A stretch of DNA of 64,000 nucleotides. Origin: Gaeumannomyces sp. JS-464 (Eukaryota; Ascomycota; Sordariomycetes; Magnaporthales; Magnaporthaceae). The notes beneath the pieces are model-generated. The model was not told where the DNA came from. It did not search any database and worked only from the letters and a program-made list of their open reading frames with translations. Position 1 is the first letter of the stretch; every line of letters begins with the position of its first letter. Below are positions 24,289-37,344 of the stretch, piece after piece. The position numbers were made by a program, and so were the translations under genes. The stretch lies in the NCBI GenBank assembly GCA_002197995.1, contig NGZR01000007.1:144399-208398 (forward strand). The letters are read 5' to 3'.

Positions 24289-27200
24289 GCAACGATTAGC
24301 ATGTGGATGCAGGGGTAGACAGCTTTGGCCGAAAGACGACGAGCTAGACGTGTCGAGCTAGCCTAGTCCCGTTAGCAATCTCGAATGTTTCCCTTGCCTC
24401 TAAACGGTCGTCCGAGTTGGAGGGAAGATGCTTGGCAGGGTGGTTTGACGGAGGGGCGTGCGCAACGACGGGGTCCCGTGGCGTTGGGTCCCCTGGACCT
24501 TTTTTTTTTTTTCCTGCCCGTCTCCTTTGTTAGTCTGTGCTCATGCACCAAGGTCTAGATCCCACCCATCCCGGTCTCCCGCGCTCATTGAGCCAACTGA
24601 GGTTTAAACTCGGTGATAGCAATCTCTGACAGAGCCGGGGGCAGAGAGATCACTCCCCTTGACGTCGAGATCCTTGACATTTGTTAGGCTAGCCTCCTGT
24701 ACAGATCCGCCCTCCTCCCGAGGTTATTTCTTCCATAACCTGGATATCAGCACCTTACCGGCTCGTGGAGCCACGTCTCTTTTATTTTTGTCATGCACAG
24801 GCCCGCCAATGATGCGAGACGGCTAATGTCATGCCTGGGTGCAAAAGGCCACACGGTTGGGAGGGGCGTGCAGCTGCAACCACCAATGGACAGTGCCGTA
24901 AACAAGGCGTGCGCGCGCTGTGCCTTGAAACCACCAGAGAAGCAAAGCAAGGCAAGGCACTATTCTCTGTTGCGTCCATCCCATCTTTTTGGACCGTCCT
25001 CGGTCGGTGGCCCGTATCAGGCCGTCCGACACTGCGCGCCCTTGTTTTCTTTCGCAGCCACCCATGCTTGTCTGGAAACCTTAGCAAACCCCACGACTTC
25101 CCGCGTGGCCGGGATCCGTGGCTGGCGGGGGTTCCGATCAATCGCCAGGACATGCCGTCGAACGAACCCCGACGGCATCCCTCGAGCCCGGATTGGCTTG
25201 GGGGAGGTGGTGTCGCCAAGGTGGCGACCAGAAGGGATTCTCCTCATGCTGCGCATCTTGTTTTGCGACTGTATTCCATCTCGGTCGAGGTGGAGGTGGA
25301 GGTCGTCCCTATGAGGAAAATCGTATCCTCTCAATCCCATCTGGCACATGGTATCACTGCGGTGGTCCCCGCCGACACACGGATTGCCTGGAGTTGGGGG
25401 CCTCGAATTAATGACGGCTGTTAAGGAAATTTTGCTGGGGTTTCTGGGCCCCAGCCCCGTGTCGCATTGAATGGCGAAGCCAGCCGGGTCGCAAAACCCG
25501 TAATTCCTTCAACACGCGTACTCGCAAGGACAGGCGATCCATCCTCCCGTTTCCTGAGGTGGTACCTAGCCTGCCTTGATTCGGCACTCGTAAAAGGGCG
25601 CTGCTGGGCCGGAACAATGATCGGCATGAAATGAAATATCTCAAATCCCGGTCGAACCAGACTCTCACCTCCGCAGCAGCCTTTCCGCCGCAAGCGACAG
25701 GGACTGGTCTGCTCTCTTTCTCGCGCAGCTGTGCCCCGACTGGAAGCCACTCACGGCGGCCCCGCCCTGCCTGGAAAGGCTGGATCGGCCGCAGAGTTCA
25801 GGTTATCTGGGCTGGATGCATTGAGTTTTCTGCGCATTTGATCAGACCCAGGATGCGCCAAGCGCCAACGGCGGAGCGACATCTGCTTGAACCTTGTCTA
25901 TTTTTTTTTCTTCTTCGTCTCTCTTTGTTCCGTGCATCTCCCCGCGGGGGAAGTCGGATCCGAAGTTTTTGCTTTTCTGTCCTTCGTTAGTCGGCCTCAG
26001 CGAACACCTTTTCTGTGATTAGCCTTTTTCATTTCGCCTATTCTTCATGTTGGGATAAACACAGGGCAAAAACAGCCCAGACCCTGAGAGCCGTCGAGCC
26101 GGGACCGTATGAACGGTGTGAAACAATGGACGAGTGCTTGCAGGTCCAGCCCGGTGCGCACTGGAGAGACGCCCTTGCTGGCTGCAGGCCACATGCATGG
26201 CACGCAGCCCCCAAGTCTCAAGTCAGTGGGTGAGACCTGCCCGGGCTGCCCGGGCTGCCCTGCTTTGCCTGCCCCTCCTCCCAAAAGAAAAAAAAGTGCC
26301 GGGGCCCGGTCCAAGAAATGGGGTTCCGGGACTCCGGAGCGGCGCCAACCAGATGAGCCGCTCGCCACAGTTGGGAGGGAAAAGGCCTGTGTGATTGCTC
26401 GGCTCGGATTCGAGCTGCAACCTCAACCAATCCCTCCCATCATCCCACCTTGCCCCTCGATGCATACATTAAAAATTAGGCCGCGAAAAAAAAAGGGGAG
26501 AGCCAGTGCGCGTTCCAACTGCAGCGACAAGGAATGCGTATGCTTGCTTGCTTCGGCAGGCAGTTCTTGCCGGCCTGGCCATCATTAGACTGCCACACTG
26601 CCTGTCTGCCGTCACAGAAATCGAGACAGAAGGCCCGGGTCTCGGTCAAGTGCCTCTGCCCCTCGCTTTGGCTCAGTCCCCACTGCCACAGTAGTGGCTT
26701 CAGGAGAGACGCAGTTTAACGGAAATGCATGCACTTTCTGGTCAAATATTGCAATTTGCCAAAGCCGTTGCACTCACATAATTGAGACGAATAACTCCCA
26801 CCATCAAAGCACCCAAGCTGCATTCCGGTTGCTTGTGCCCACAGCGGCACCGGATTTTGTGGCACAGCTCTGCTCGCCATCCGAAAGCAAAACGCGCAGC
26901 CACATGCTTCCAAGAAAAAAAAACGTCGAGCCCTCCCCCGATCTGGTCTAGCCTTTCCCCGTCGGACGACACGGCCGTTCGGGGAGGGTGGCTTGGGGGC
27001 TCGCAGAGGACGGTGAGAACCTTAAAAAGCCTCTGACACTGTCCTGGGGGCCCTGGCCCCATCCTTCCTACGTTGAAAGCCACCCACAAGGCAGACCCCC
27101 CTCTTTTTGGGCCGGCCTGCAGGTACACACTGTGCCATGAAAAAAAAACCGAGGGCTCGGTAAGCACACCCCTACCTCCGTCCCCCTCCCCGCAGGCTTC

Positions 27201-27358
27201 CCCCTCGCGCGCGGGAGAGGGAGCGGGCAGGCCGTCAGTTGCTCCGTGTCCTGCGGCTAGAGGCCCGACCAGCACCGTCAATCTGGGAGTGCCCGGCCTC
27301 ATCACACGGCATTGATTTCCAGCGTCCGGGGAATAAGCAACCTAAGCGCCCTTTTCTT

Positions 27359-27362
<4 letters not shown>

Positions 27363-27389
<27 letters not shown>
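27363..27389. repeat. 27-base poly(dT) tract
   Basis: This is the longest homopolymer in the window. Its exact length is likely to be approximate in any assembly. Confidence 0.9.
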
Positions 27390-30300
27390 GGTTTGTATTT
27401 CGGCGGCAACATACGAGAGCCCCGTTTCACGTCGAGGCACTTGGAATAAAAAGTTGAAATAGCAAGCAATCATCTTCGGCCCTAGCAAGAAAGCGGTCCC
27501 AAAATGCAAAGTGGGAGGAATCGGGCCCCAGCTGGAAATTTGGAATTCTTTTTTAGCAACGAGGGAGATGAGGGTCGTCGGGCTAGGGGCTAGTACCAAA
27601 GAGGATGTAAGAATCGATCGAACTGGATCCTCCCGCAAACCCTCGTGCTCGCCCAGTAAGCCGTCCCCAGCTCGGTCCGCAAGGCGCGCTCTACCGCCGC
27701 AGCATTCCCGCCGCCATGGGTAGGCCCCGCGAGCTGGGCGGAGCGCAAAGGCATGTGACCGAGTCTTTTTTTCGGGGGTCACCGGGGCCGGGGAGCTGGG
27801 AAGCGGCGTGTAAGAAGGCATGAGCAGGATTCGGCGGGAGGCCGTCGTAGCCAGTTAGGCTCGGCTGCCACTGTTTTTTTTGTTTTTTTTTTCTTCTTGC
27901 TGCCGAGTCCAAATCAAAAGCTCGGAGGCGGCGGTAAGCGCGTTTAGACGAATTCTAGGTATTATGATACACGGAATCCGGCATGGATGAAAAAAGACAA
28001 GCCATTACGACAAACGACACATGAGAATACGCGTATTAAAATAAAAGCCGATGATCAAATGAGCACTGCGGGACTTCCAGACCGTGGCAGCGTTATGTCA
28101 GCCACTTGTTTTATTCAACACCGCACGCGAGAACAAGGCTGAGGCCGTTTTCTGGCTAGACGACCCGACCAATTAGAAGCGATCGACGACGGGCCGTTGA
28201 TTTTGACTCGAGACCGTGGAGACTCCAGCCGACGAGATAAAGTTACGGAGGACCCACTATGATTGGGCGACAAGCAAGAGAACAATCCTGGACCTTGCCT
28301 GGCGGGGGGCTCGGGCCAGGACATGGGGGAGAGGCGAGGTGGGGGAGGGTGTTCTCCCACCCTCCCCGTCCCGAATGGGCGCTGGCTGAGGACCTGGACC
28401 CTGGCTGCCCCAATTTCAGAGGAAATCTCGTTGCCTGGCGGCCTGGCCCACTCGCGTGGGCGCAGTTTTCCGCCAGCACAGCAAATGGGACGATGGGGAA
28501 GGAGCTGGATGGGGGATGCGGAGCCCTCTCTCTCTCTCTTTTTCAGCCCGTCTCGAATCCCGGAGCCAGCGTCATTCAGCCAGGCCTTGATTGGACGACC
28601 GGGGATTTGCGCGGGGGCTTCTCATATCCTCGTTTTGCAGGGCGATGCCATCGCGGCAGCAAATGACATGCGTTTCAGCACCATGTTGGGTGCTCTCCCC
28701 AAGACAAACAGGCACCATATCAAGTCAATGCTGCCACGATCGTGTCCTGCACGCGAGATATTTGCCAAGCCACATATTTTGTCCCGTCCCGTCCGTTGAC
28801 ATTGGCGCCTGGGGGCATGACTTTAGGCCGGATCGAGGATGTCATAGGGCTACACAAGTACCCAAGATGGCATGGCGAGATCCTCTGGGGCTGCGCCCAG
28901 CCCGATTGTCATTTGCTCATTTGCTCATTTGCTGTGGGCGTTTGCGAACACAGCCCCTTTTCGCCAGCGCGACGGAGAATGGAACAACACACATTTTGTT
29001 TGTTCCCTGCATTGCCGAAGCATGCAGACCAAAAAAGGACGAAGGAATGGGTTTGAGAATCTGGACCTGAGCCCATATGGCTGCAGCTGACGACGGTTGG
29101 TACCCAAAAAAGAATCTCAGAATCCAGACAACAAGACTCCAAGAGGCTCGCAGATGAAGCAAGTGCATGCGAGTGATTGAGATAGAGTGAGGTGGTGGTG
29201 GTGGCAGCCGGGCCAGCCAAGCGAGACATCCTAAAAATAAACCTAGCTCGGCGTGGATTCCCATTGAGGAGATCAGGGGTATGACGACATTGATCCGCGC
29301 GCTCTGATTGGCCGCTAAACGACGGTAGGGCGCTAACTGGGCAAAAACGGAATCCCAACGGGTAAAATTAGACCCCAACCTGCACGTCTTGGTCATTTGG
29401 AGTAGGTTGGACATCTGGCTGGCTGTCATTTTTGGGGAAGCCCGCCCTTTCTGCGGGGACCTTTTCGCTGGCCGTCTTTTTCGGGCGCGTGTTTCAGTGG
29501 AGTTGAGGTCAGGTCTGCGTGCCACAACCTCCAATACTGACTGATGCAAACCAGAACGCAACCCCATTTCTGGAAATCCCACACACACAAATACCTACAC
29601 ATATTCACTCGCTCGCGTACTGCACACGTGCAGCATTTCGAGAAACCGCCATATGGATATCTCGATCAATCTATCCTATTTGGGCCTTTTTCCTCGAAGC
29701 GGGCGTCCATCCACAACGTTGGGCTAATGCAACCCGATGAAAATAGGAACATGCCCAGGAGGTTGGTCCATCTATTCCGGTATACTGTAGATGTTTTTTT
29801 TGTGGAGCCAGGATGGCCATTTGGTTGCCTTTTGTCGCCGACGATACCGTTTCGTTTCGTTGACGGTGAAGCATCTTTATTACACCCCTGGCCATGCAAC
29901 ATCGGCGCTCAGTCTCCCTACCGCGGTGCGGGCAAGCAGGGTGGCAGGTTGGCGGTTTGTGTACCGTGTAAGCAGAGAGTCCGGTAGATATTCATTCGCA
30001 CGCACACACACATACCTACACACATACCACCCAGCGGACTTGTCCGGCTGTCGTCGTAGTCGCGGTTTGTTGCTTAATCCGGCAGTCGTGGAGGGGATCC
30101 AGCCAATCTGCGCCGTGCACGCAAGCGAATCCACACACCACAATAGCATAGCGCTCTTCCTTCCCCTATGCAATCCTTTCCCCTCCACTTCCCGCACTGC
30201 CGCCCGAGAACGCTATCGTTATTGGATGGGATTTGATTTGCATGGATTTGCCAGAAAATCCGCCCACCCCGTCGGGGCGCGATACATTGCAGCCTAGGGC

Positions 30301-32047
30301 TGAGGGAAGGAAGAACAAAGAAAAGAAAAACGTTGAGCTGATGGACAGAGCCTCCCGGCCAGTTCAAATCCCGGCCGAGTTAGCCACGCCCGAGTAGGCG
30401 AATGGGATGGCGGGATCTCGACATGTCATGCCAGCCACTCAGCACCTTCATTTCTAGCGCAGGGAGGCCCTTCGGCAAGCTGGGTAAGGGGGCGGCGGGA
30501 GTGCTGGCCAGCATCCAGGCCAGTTGGCCGGGGGGCGAGGCAGATGAAGGGATGGACGATGCAAGCAAAGGCATTGGTGGTGAATATCGGCAAAGTTGCC
30601 ATGGGGCGTAGGTGCTCCTGCAGATCTTTTGTTCTTGTTTTTCTTCTTGTTCTTCGTCATGCGAATTGCGAATCGTGCTGTTCCCGAAGCACTGTTATTC
30701 CCCACCAAGTTGTTGTGCCACATTGGCACGGCCCTGCCACGCGAGCTACCTGGGGCCCGTTCTGGAGGCCAAGCACGCAAGGCGCCCAGCGGCGATTTCA
30801 ATAGGGGAAAGCTCGACGGCTCAAAGGCACCCTGCAGGCGCCGCTCCCGTTGCGACCACAAAATATTACGCCCCTCTCCTGCCCGTCTTGATGAATAACA
30901 TTGATGATATAGGTACCTACCTAGGTGGTAGGTAGGCAGATGGCTGGAGGCTATCATGGTCATGTTGCTTTCGCAGGTGGTGCTGGACAAAGTCATGTTC
31001 TGGCAGCCTGGGAAGCCCCACTCTCCATTTTCCGCGTCTCGTCGTCGTCCGATGTCTCCTCCATCCGCTTGGCGGGCGAGGGCGGAGAAATTTTGTGGTC
31101 GAGGCGCCCCGGCAGTCTGGGGCAGGGTCATGACGTTCAAAGGGCCCACCAGTCCGGGTAGGGTCAACTCGTGGGAAACATTGGCTGTTAGACGAGCTGG
31201 CCAATCACGTCGAGGGGGTGATCGCCATTTCCCCTCCGGCTGGCTCGGCGGGTCGAGTGAGTCCGTGCTATCTGGCCCACCACAAAGACTTTTGAGCTAG
31301 GTAGCTGTGGGCTTGTGGACCAGGGACGTCCCCCAGGCAGGGGCAGGGGCCGGACGACGGTTTGTCACTCAACGAAAAGCCTATGTGCCATCTCGACCAG
31401 GTGGTTCGAAATTTGGGTCCTGCCGTGGAAGGTCGGTCACCTGTGGGTAAAATAAGGTAGCAGAGAATATCTTCTATCTTTGCAACGGGCGCATTTGTCG
31501 GGCTCGCGGTGTCTTCGACATTACTTTCCGCATTGGGACGGTCGTCCGGGGCTGCGTCTACCACCACCACCAATGCAAGTGAGGCGTGGTGTAGCGAGAT
31601 CGATTGGGGCCCTTTTGCCGCCGATGGGGTGGTGGTGTGTGCGCTTTCTGTCTGCCGCCGCGCGGCACTCGTCCCAGGTGCGCGTACCTGCCTCACGCCG
31701 TTTGGTAAGGCCGTCCCATGGGAGCCGACCACCTGGCCTTGCTGCAAAAAACACCTGCGTCGTCCTTGTGCCTCGCCGGCACTTCTACTGTTCCCCCTTC
31801 CTGGGGAGGTGGGTGCTGAAAACGGACACGCGTAACATTGTAGTCCTACGACAAATACGGTGCGCAGCCCTGATATCATGGCTTGAATATAGGCACATAG
31901 GCACCGTCGGATCCGAATGGTGATAGCTGCGGTGGTTTTTGCCCGCCAAGGTCCGCTCTGGCCCCCAATCTTCCTGTTTGATACTGCCGCAGGCTTTCGG
32001 CGCCAAGGATTTGAAATTTTGCGCACCAATCTGGATGGCCAGCAAAG

Positions 32048-32085
32048 AAAAAAAAAAGGGGGGGGGGGGGGGGGGACAAAAAAAA
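32048..32085. repeat. Polypurine tract A10-G18 followed by ACA8
   Basis: Ten A (32048-32057) run directly into eighteen G (32058-32075), then AC and a further A run. One strand is therefore almost purely purine for ~38 bases. Confidence 0.9.
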
Positions 32086-32485
32086 GGAAGGACAAAGCCC
32101 GGCAACTGGTTGCTCGAGGCTAGTCGCAGCCTTCATCGTGGAGTCCTTGCTGTGGGCATGCTGTATCCACAAAGTGGCTCTAACGCGAGTCTGAGGCCGG
32201 CAAGGCACCGACCTTTGCATACCCACGAGACCTCGCGGGACCGAGCCAGGGTTGCAGTAGCATGTGTTGCGATCTCGGATGGGTAGCACACGGAAAACTG
32301 GGACAGCGGCAGACGTCTGGGGATATCGGGTTTACAACACAGACTCCGAATCCCAATCCCGCCGGCGCGCATCTTTCTTTTCCTGGTCTGGGGTTGTCCA
32401 TGTCCGTGCCAGCCGGTGGGAGGAGGAGGCGGAGGAAGAGGAGGAGGAGCATGTGCACTTTCCGCGTGTGCTGCTTGGATCGTAA

Positions 32486-34285
32486 ATGTTCTGTTTCCAT
32501 AAACCGACAACAGTCAAACTACGTCACCGAGCCGTGGGCCGGGTTGGCGCTGTGCGTGCACTATTTCTCGTCCTGCGCCGAGAGATGGGTGGTTTGACGA
32601 AAAGCAGAAACATGTTTAGATTGACATCCCCTTTGGGAGACCTTTTCGCCGGTGCACGCGATGTGGCCAACCAGAGCCAGCAGTGGGCGGCGGGCACTGC
32701 CAGTGCTGCTAGCATCCACCCTGCGCCCAGTCACAGTGGATTCGATGCCCTGGAGGGGAGAGGGCTTTGTAAGTGCCTGCTAAGGCCCGATTGCCAGCGC
32801 CCAAGAATATCCCCTGCTCGCCGGTTTACGAGCGCTGCAGGTCGCGGGCTCCCAGGGTGCACTGAAATGAATGTGGGCAAATATAGCAATGCCCTGTGCC
32901 CCACACCCGCCACACTCCTCTGGCTCGGGTCACCACCGTTTCTGTCGGCTCCGTTCCACCAGTGTGGCAGTATCCGTTACTGTGCGTCCCACCGTTCCCA
33001 CGGGTTTTGGGCGCATGCGCATTTTGCTCTTGGGTTTTTGGGGAGGTTGCGCGCCTCGTACCTGCGACCAGCAGCATCGCCCCGTCGCTGGGCGCTGGTC
33101 GAGGTAGACGTTACTCGGCAGAGACGGCGGACCGCCACCCACCACAGCCAAGGACCCCGCCCAAAGCGAAGCAGCCAAGACCTCGTCCATTTTCCACTCC
33201 GTCAAGGACCAGAGGCCATCGCAGGTGCTCGCTCGGTCCTACCTGGCACACGCCCAGAACACCAAAGTACCGCTCTGCAAAGGTGCGGATGCCTTGTACC
33301 TTGTTCTATCTACCTACAGCTTGGCTGCTGTGCGGTAAGGCTCTCGTCGCTGCGAGCGCTGCTTCGCGTCCCCTGCAGCCCAGTCCCAGTTGCAGCATCG
33401 ATCGAGGGCCATGTACTTCGGTACATGACGCATGGCGCAGAGGCGGAGGGACAGAGACAGAAGGAGGACGCGAAGAAGCGAATGGGTGTGTGTGCGCGTG
33501 TGTGTGGGTGCAGCATGTGTGTGTGGGTGGGTGGTCGACCAAAATTCCCCTGTCGTCCGCCTTTTCCGTTGATCGTCCAGCAGCAGCAAGCCCTCGCACC
33601 GCACTCGCACTCGCACTCCCATTTCTCGCACCCCACCCCCTGCGCAGCACAGGGCTGGAGAGGGCGTCCACCCTCTGACCGTAGGGGGTACTTTGGCCTT
33701 CCAGCACACCCCCTGCAGCCCACCCTGGCAGCGGGGCTCGCGCAATGGCGGTCGGTAGGGAAATGGGCCAACCTCAGGTACCCATGGATGCGATGCTCAA
33801 CCGAATCGCCGACTGCCCAGGCTTCCCTGCGCTCCATCCACCACCACCACACTCCCTCGCTCGCTCGTGGTACCGTACAGACAGTACGTACTCTGCCTGC
33901 TTGCTGCGGCACGGCCAGGGAGGGTGCATCGGAGAAGGGGTGGGAAAAATACATGCGCAAGGGGAGGGTGGGCTGTCGGGATTCCACGCCCGCAGAGCGG
34001 CCGTCGACCTTGTGCACGCCTTCTCATCCTTCTCCTAGATGGCGTCTGGGATATTTAATAATGTGGCCCTTCCCCCGCCGCTGTCAACATCACCACCCAC
34101 CGATCCCAAGCAAGATCAAGCGACGAGGAAGAAGATATATATCCTCTCAAGCCCCTCCTAGCTCTCACCCTTCACAACGCCGAGCTCATGATCAACCATC
34201 ACCTCTACTCTACCGCTCCCACCACCACATACAGCGAGCCTTACCTCCACAACACCAGCACCAACACCCGGGCACCCGACGATAG
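32486..34285 (+). other. 599-codon open frame immediately upstream of the bZIP gene; coding status doubtful
   Basis: The frame opens with ATG at 32486 and closes with TAG at 34283-34285, 26 bases before the bZIP ATG and in a different frame. Its length is unusual for random GC-rich DNA. The translation is rich in Arg, Ser, Pro, His and Cys, contains no recognisable domain and resembles translated non-coding DNA. Open frames of over 200 codons overlap it on the other strand. It may be the 5' leader or promoter of the bZIP gene, a lineage-specific gene or chance. Confidence 0.25.
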
Positions 34286-34311
34286 CCTCGCGGCCTCAAG
34301 CCCCATTCACA

Positions 34312-35530
34312 ATGTTCGCAATGTCCCAGCAGCAGTACTACGCGCCGGCCCCTCCGGCCCCTAGGCAGTACTCCGGAACCAGCAGCGCATTCAGTGCCTC
34401 GGCCAACCCTGATGAGGACTGGACCAAGATCTCCGACCTTGCCGAACGCCGGAGGATACAGAACCGCATTGCTCAGCGCAACTACCGTAAGTAGCATCCC
34501 CGGGGCGCAATGCGCCTGGCCTGGCTCTCGCGCGGGGCAGTGGGCTAACGTGGACTCCTTTTTCTTCCTATCCACAGGCAAGAAGCTCAAGAGGCGCCTT
34601 GAGGACCTCGAGCGGCGGGCGGGCACTTCGGACGGCACCTCGTCCGGCAGCGAGAAGCCCACGGGAAGCAGCAACAGCAACGGCGCCAGCAACAACAGCA
34701 GCAGCAGGAGTACCAAGACCTCGCGCGCCAGCACCAAGAGCAAGCAGACGCAGCAGCAACAGCAGACCCAGGCGCAGCAGCAGCAACCCACACAGGCCGT
34801 GGCCCCGCTGACGCCGCCCATGACCTACCCCAACCAGTTCACGCCCCCGATGCACTCCGAGGACGACATCTTCCACCAGACCTACGACGACCGCGAGAGG
34901 TCACACTCGCCCCCGGGCCTCTTTTACACCTACCCGCCGCCTGAGGACATCATGGTGTCGCAGTACAGCACGTCGCCGCCGCAGGCAGCCGGACCGGCGC
35001 ACGTCTACAGGGCAGTCACGGCGGCCGAGGCGTACCAAGACTACCTGGTGCCGACCACGGTGCCGGTGACGCTCCCCTCCCTGACGCACTTCAGCGACGC
35101 CGCCTGCATGAAGAGGGACTCGGGCTACGGGGAAGAGGTGGCGCCGTACATGAACTACGGATACATGCACAGCATGGACGTCTCCGCGCCCGCGCCGTAC
35201 GACCACTCGAACCCTCATGTGAGTTCCTCGCGCCAGCAACCTCACTCGTACCCAGTCCCTCCTCCTCCACACTTGTCCCTGCCTCGCCTGCAGACGAGCT
35301 TCGTCTCGTCCGCATCATCCACTGCTCCTCTTCCCGATTATCGCCACCACCACCACCGCCGCCCTGGCGCCTCTGCCTCGAAAGCATGAGTGCTGATTAT
35401 CGTAATCCCACGCACCGAACAGACGCCTTCTTTGTCGCATGGGTTCGACCACTCGCCAAACTGCTCCGAATCGGGTTACGAGTACCCCACAACACCGCTT
35501 TCCATGCCTGGATCACCTGGTCTGATCTAA
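34312..35530 (+). CDS. bZIP transcription factor
   Basis: This is a nuclear DNA-binding regulator. Exons are 34312-34486, 34578-35218 and 35423-35530, giving 307 residues. The basic region, about residues 45-66, is ERRRIQNRIAQRNYRKKLKR, with the N-x2-A-x2-R core of fungal bZIP proteins. The first intron falls inside the codon for Arg59. The zipper (LKRRLEDLERR) is short. A Ser/Asn/Gln-rich middle follows, with Gln runs near 118-135. The C-terminus GYEYPTTPLSMPGSPGLI looks like a conserved activation-type tail and supports the third exon. Intron 2 (35219-35422) is itself open in the exon-2 frame, and a second good acceptor (ctgcag, exon from 35294) would give a different tail ending at 35389, so alternative ends are possible. 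Similar basic regions occur in filamentous-fungal developmental bZIPs; I do not assign a name. Long gene-free flanks suggest complex regulation. Confidence 0.92.
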
Positions 35531-36429
35531 GGGACGCGCCTCTTGAGGACAGCTCAAGTAAGAAAAAACAATTCAAAGAAAGAACAAAAAAAAATTACGA
35601 GGGGGCCGGCTCGGCTTCCGACGACCGGACTCCCAATGACTTATTGAGTGAAGAGACCAAGCGGGCGTTTTTTTTACGCCAACCTATTCCCCCTCCCATT
35701 CCCACTCTCCTAGCAGCATCGGTTTCTTCTCTGGCACTGGGGTTCGGCCCCGACCCACGTCTCTTGTATTTTTCATGGAAAGCGACGGCGCATATTCCCC
35801 CTCATCACCATCGTCATCATCACCATCTTACCACCACACGCACACTCCCTTTTTGGAAGGAAAAGCAATTTTTCCTGAGAGGATTCCCATTTATCTCTTT
35901 TATTTTCACTTGATACACAGGTATTTTCCTTTCTGTTTTTCTAGGCCTGGCTGTCTTTTTCATCTTTTGGGGGTTATTAGAGGGAAACTGGGAGCGGCCG
36001 CTCAAGGGCTAAAACGGTGTACGGGGTCCTTTTTTTTTTTTTTGCTCATGTCGAATCTTACATAGTGCACATTTTTCTAAATTCTATTGTTTAAGAACAC
36101 AAACACATACACACAAAATCGCGAGCACATGCAATCAGTGATCGCCTCGCCTCTTTAGCGGATGGATATGTAGGGAGTGATAAGAATCTGACTGAGGCGG
36201 TTGGGGCCGCGCGCTTTGATGCTAATGTGGGAATTCGCAAGTCCTGGGCCTTTTTCATGGTGCCTCGCAGCGGCCCACTCGCACCGACGCTGGGCGGGCT
36301 GGGCATGGCATGGATATGTCCAAGGGCGCGCGCCCGACTCCCCCCCCCCGCGTTGCGCTATCCCCGAGCCAGGTTCCAAGCATTGTGGGCGCCGCCTTTC
36401 CGCGCGGTTCGGAGTTAAGAGTTCCCCCG

Positions 36430-36457
36430 TGTCTGTCTGTCTGTCTGTCCGTCTGTC
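36430..36457. repeat. TGTC-type tetranucleotide repeat
   Basis: Tandem TGTC units with one TGTCCGTC interruption. Confidence 0.8.
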
Positions 36458-36805
36458 GTGTTTGTTCTTTCGTAGGCAAGGTACGTATGCATGGGCAAGT
36501 CAAGTACACACATACGTACATGCGATGACTGGCTGTTCTGCTGCATTGATCACGAAGGAAGCGCCCTCAGCCACCACGGCTTGTCACGTTGCGTGGGGCC
36601 GGCCCTTTGGTCCTTTTTTGTTTTTGTCCTTTTTTTTTTTTGACAGGAACGTTGTCAAGTGGAGCTATTTCGCTCCTTGGCAGCAGCAATGGGAAAGCAG
36701 CTTCGTCCGCAAGAGCGGGATTTTCGGGAAGAGCCCGATCGTCAAAGTCTGGTCTGGTCTTGTCTGGTCTAGTCGTTTTGGGCGGGGCGCGCGGGGGCTG
36801 AAGGA

Positions 36806-36822
36806 AGAGAGAGAGAGAGAGA
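36806..36822. repeat. GA dinucleotide repeat
   Basis: About eight consecutive GA units. Confidence 0.8.
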
Positions 36823-37344
36823 AACCTCTCTTTTGCTGCGCCGGAAAACGCTTCCTCCCAACCCCCGCCCGGCAAGTGATGGCATTCCATCCTTCTCATG
36901 TAATTGTTGCACGTGCGGCCGACTGAATGGCGCCACCTGGGATCGCCCGCGCCGCAGCGGCACTTTGCGGGTTTTGGGCCAGCGTCGGCAAGGCAGGAAG
37001 GAACAGCAAGCTCGGCTTGTGAATTTTTTTTTTCGCTTTCAAGCTAGGTTCGTGCTGCCCGCGCCGCGCTTCTCCACACCACTCTCACATCTGTTTCTTT
37101 CTATCTCTGTACTTCCTCCTCCCCCCACAGGGTGACTTCTTTTTTCTTCTTTTGGTTTGTAATCAAGAGGTTTCCAAATTTTGTCTCTTTGGATTACAAT
37201 TCCCACATCCACCCTACCCGCTCTCCCATGCTGTAGAGGACTATTTCTCAGTCTCCATGTCACCTAGTTCTCCAATTCGTAATGAGGGGGCCTCGACCCC
37301 ATTCTGGAGCTCAGCAAGGGGATCAATGGGTTAAATGCATGCCC

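Larger units (their letters stand above)
13278..32485. other. Long gene-poor tract upstream of the bZIP gene
   Basis: About 19 kb shows no supported gene, transposon or tRNA. Open frames of up to 339 codons exist: + 14011-15024 and 18430-19419, - 13751-14770 and 31268-32095. They overlap other frames on both strands, are rich in Arg/Pro/Ser/His and show no domain. The tract is GC-rich, not AT-rich as RIP-mutated DNA would be. It is studded with A/T homopolymers, short trinucleotide repeats and ATTGG boxes. It may be a very long regulatory region and/or carry non-coding transcripts; that is inference. Confidence 0.55.

Noticed and set aside
30361..30372. tRNA B-box-like sequence GTTCAAATCC
   Set aside because: The flanking bases do not form a canonical five-pair T-arm and no matching A box or acceptor stem is found upstream.
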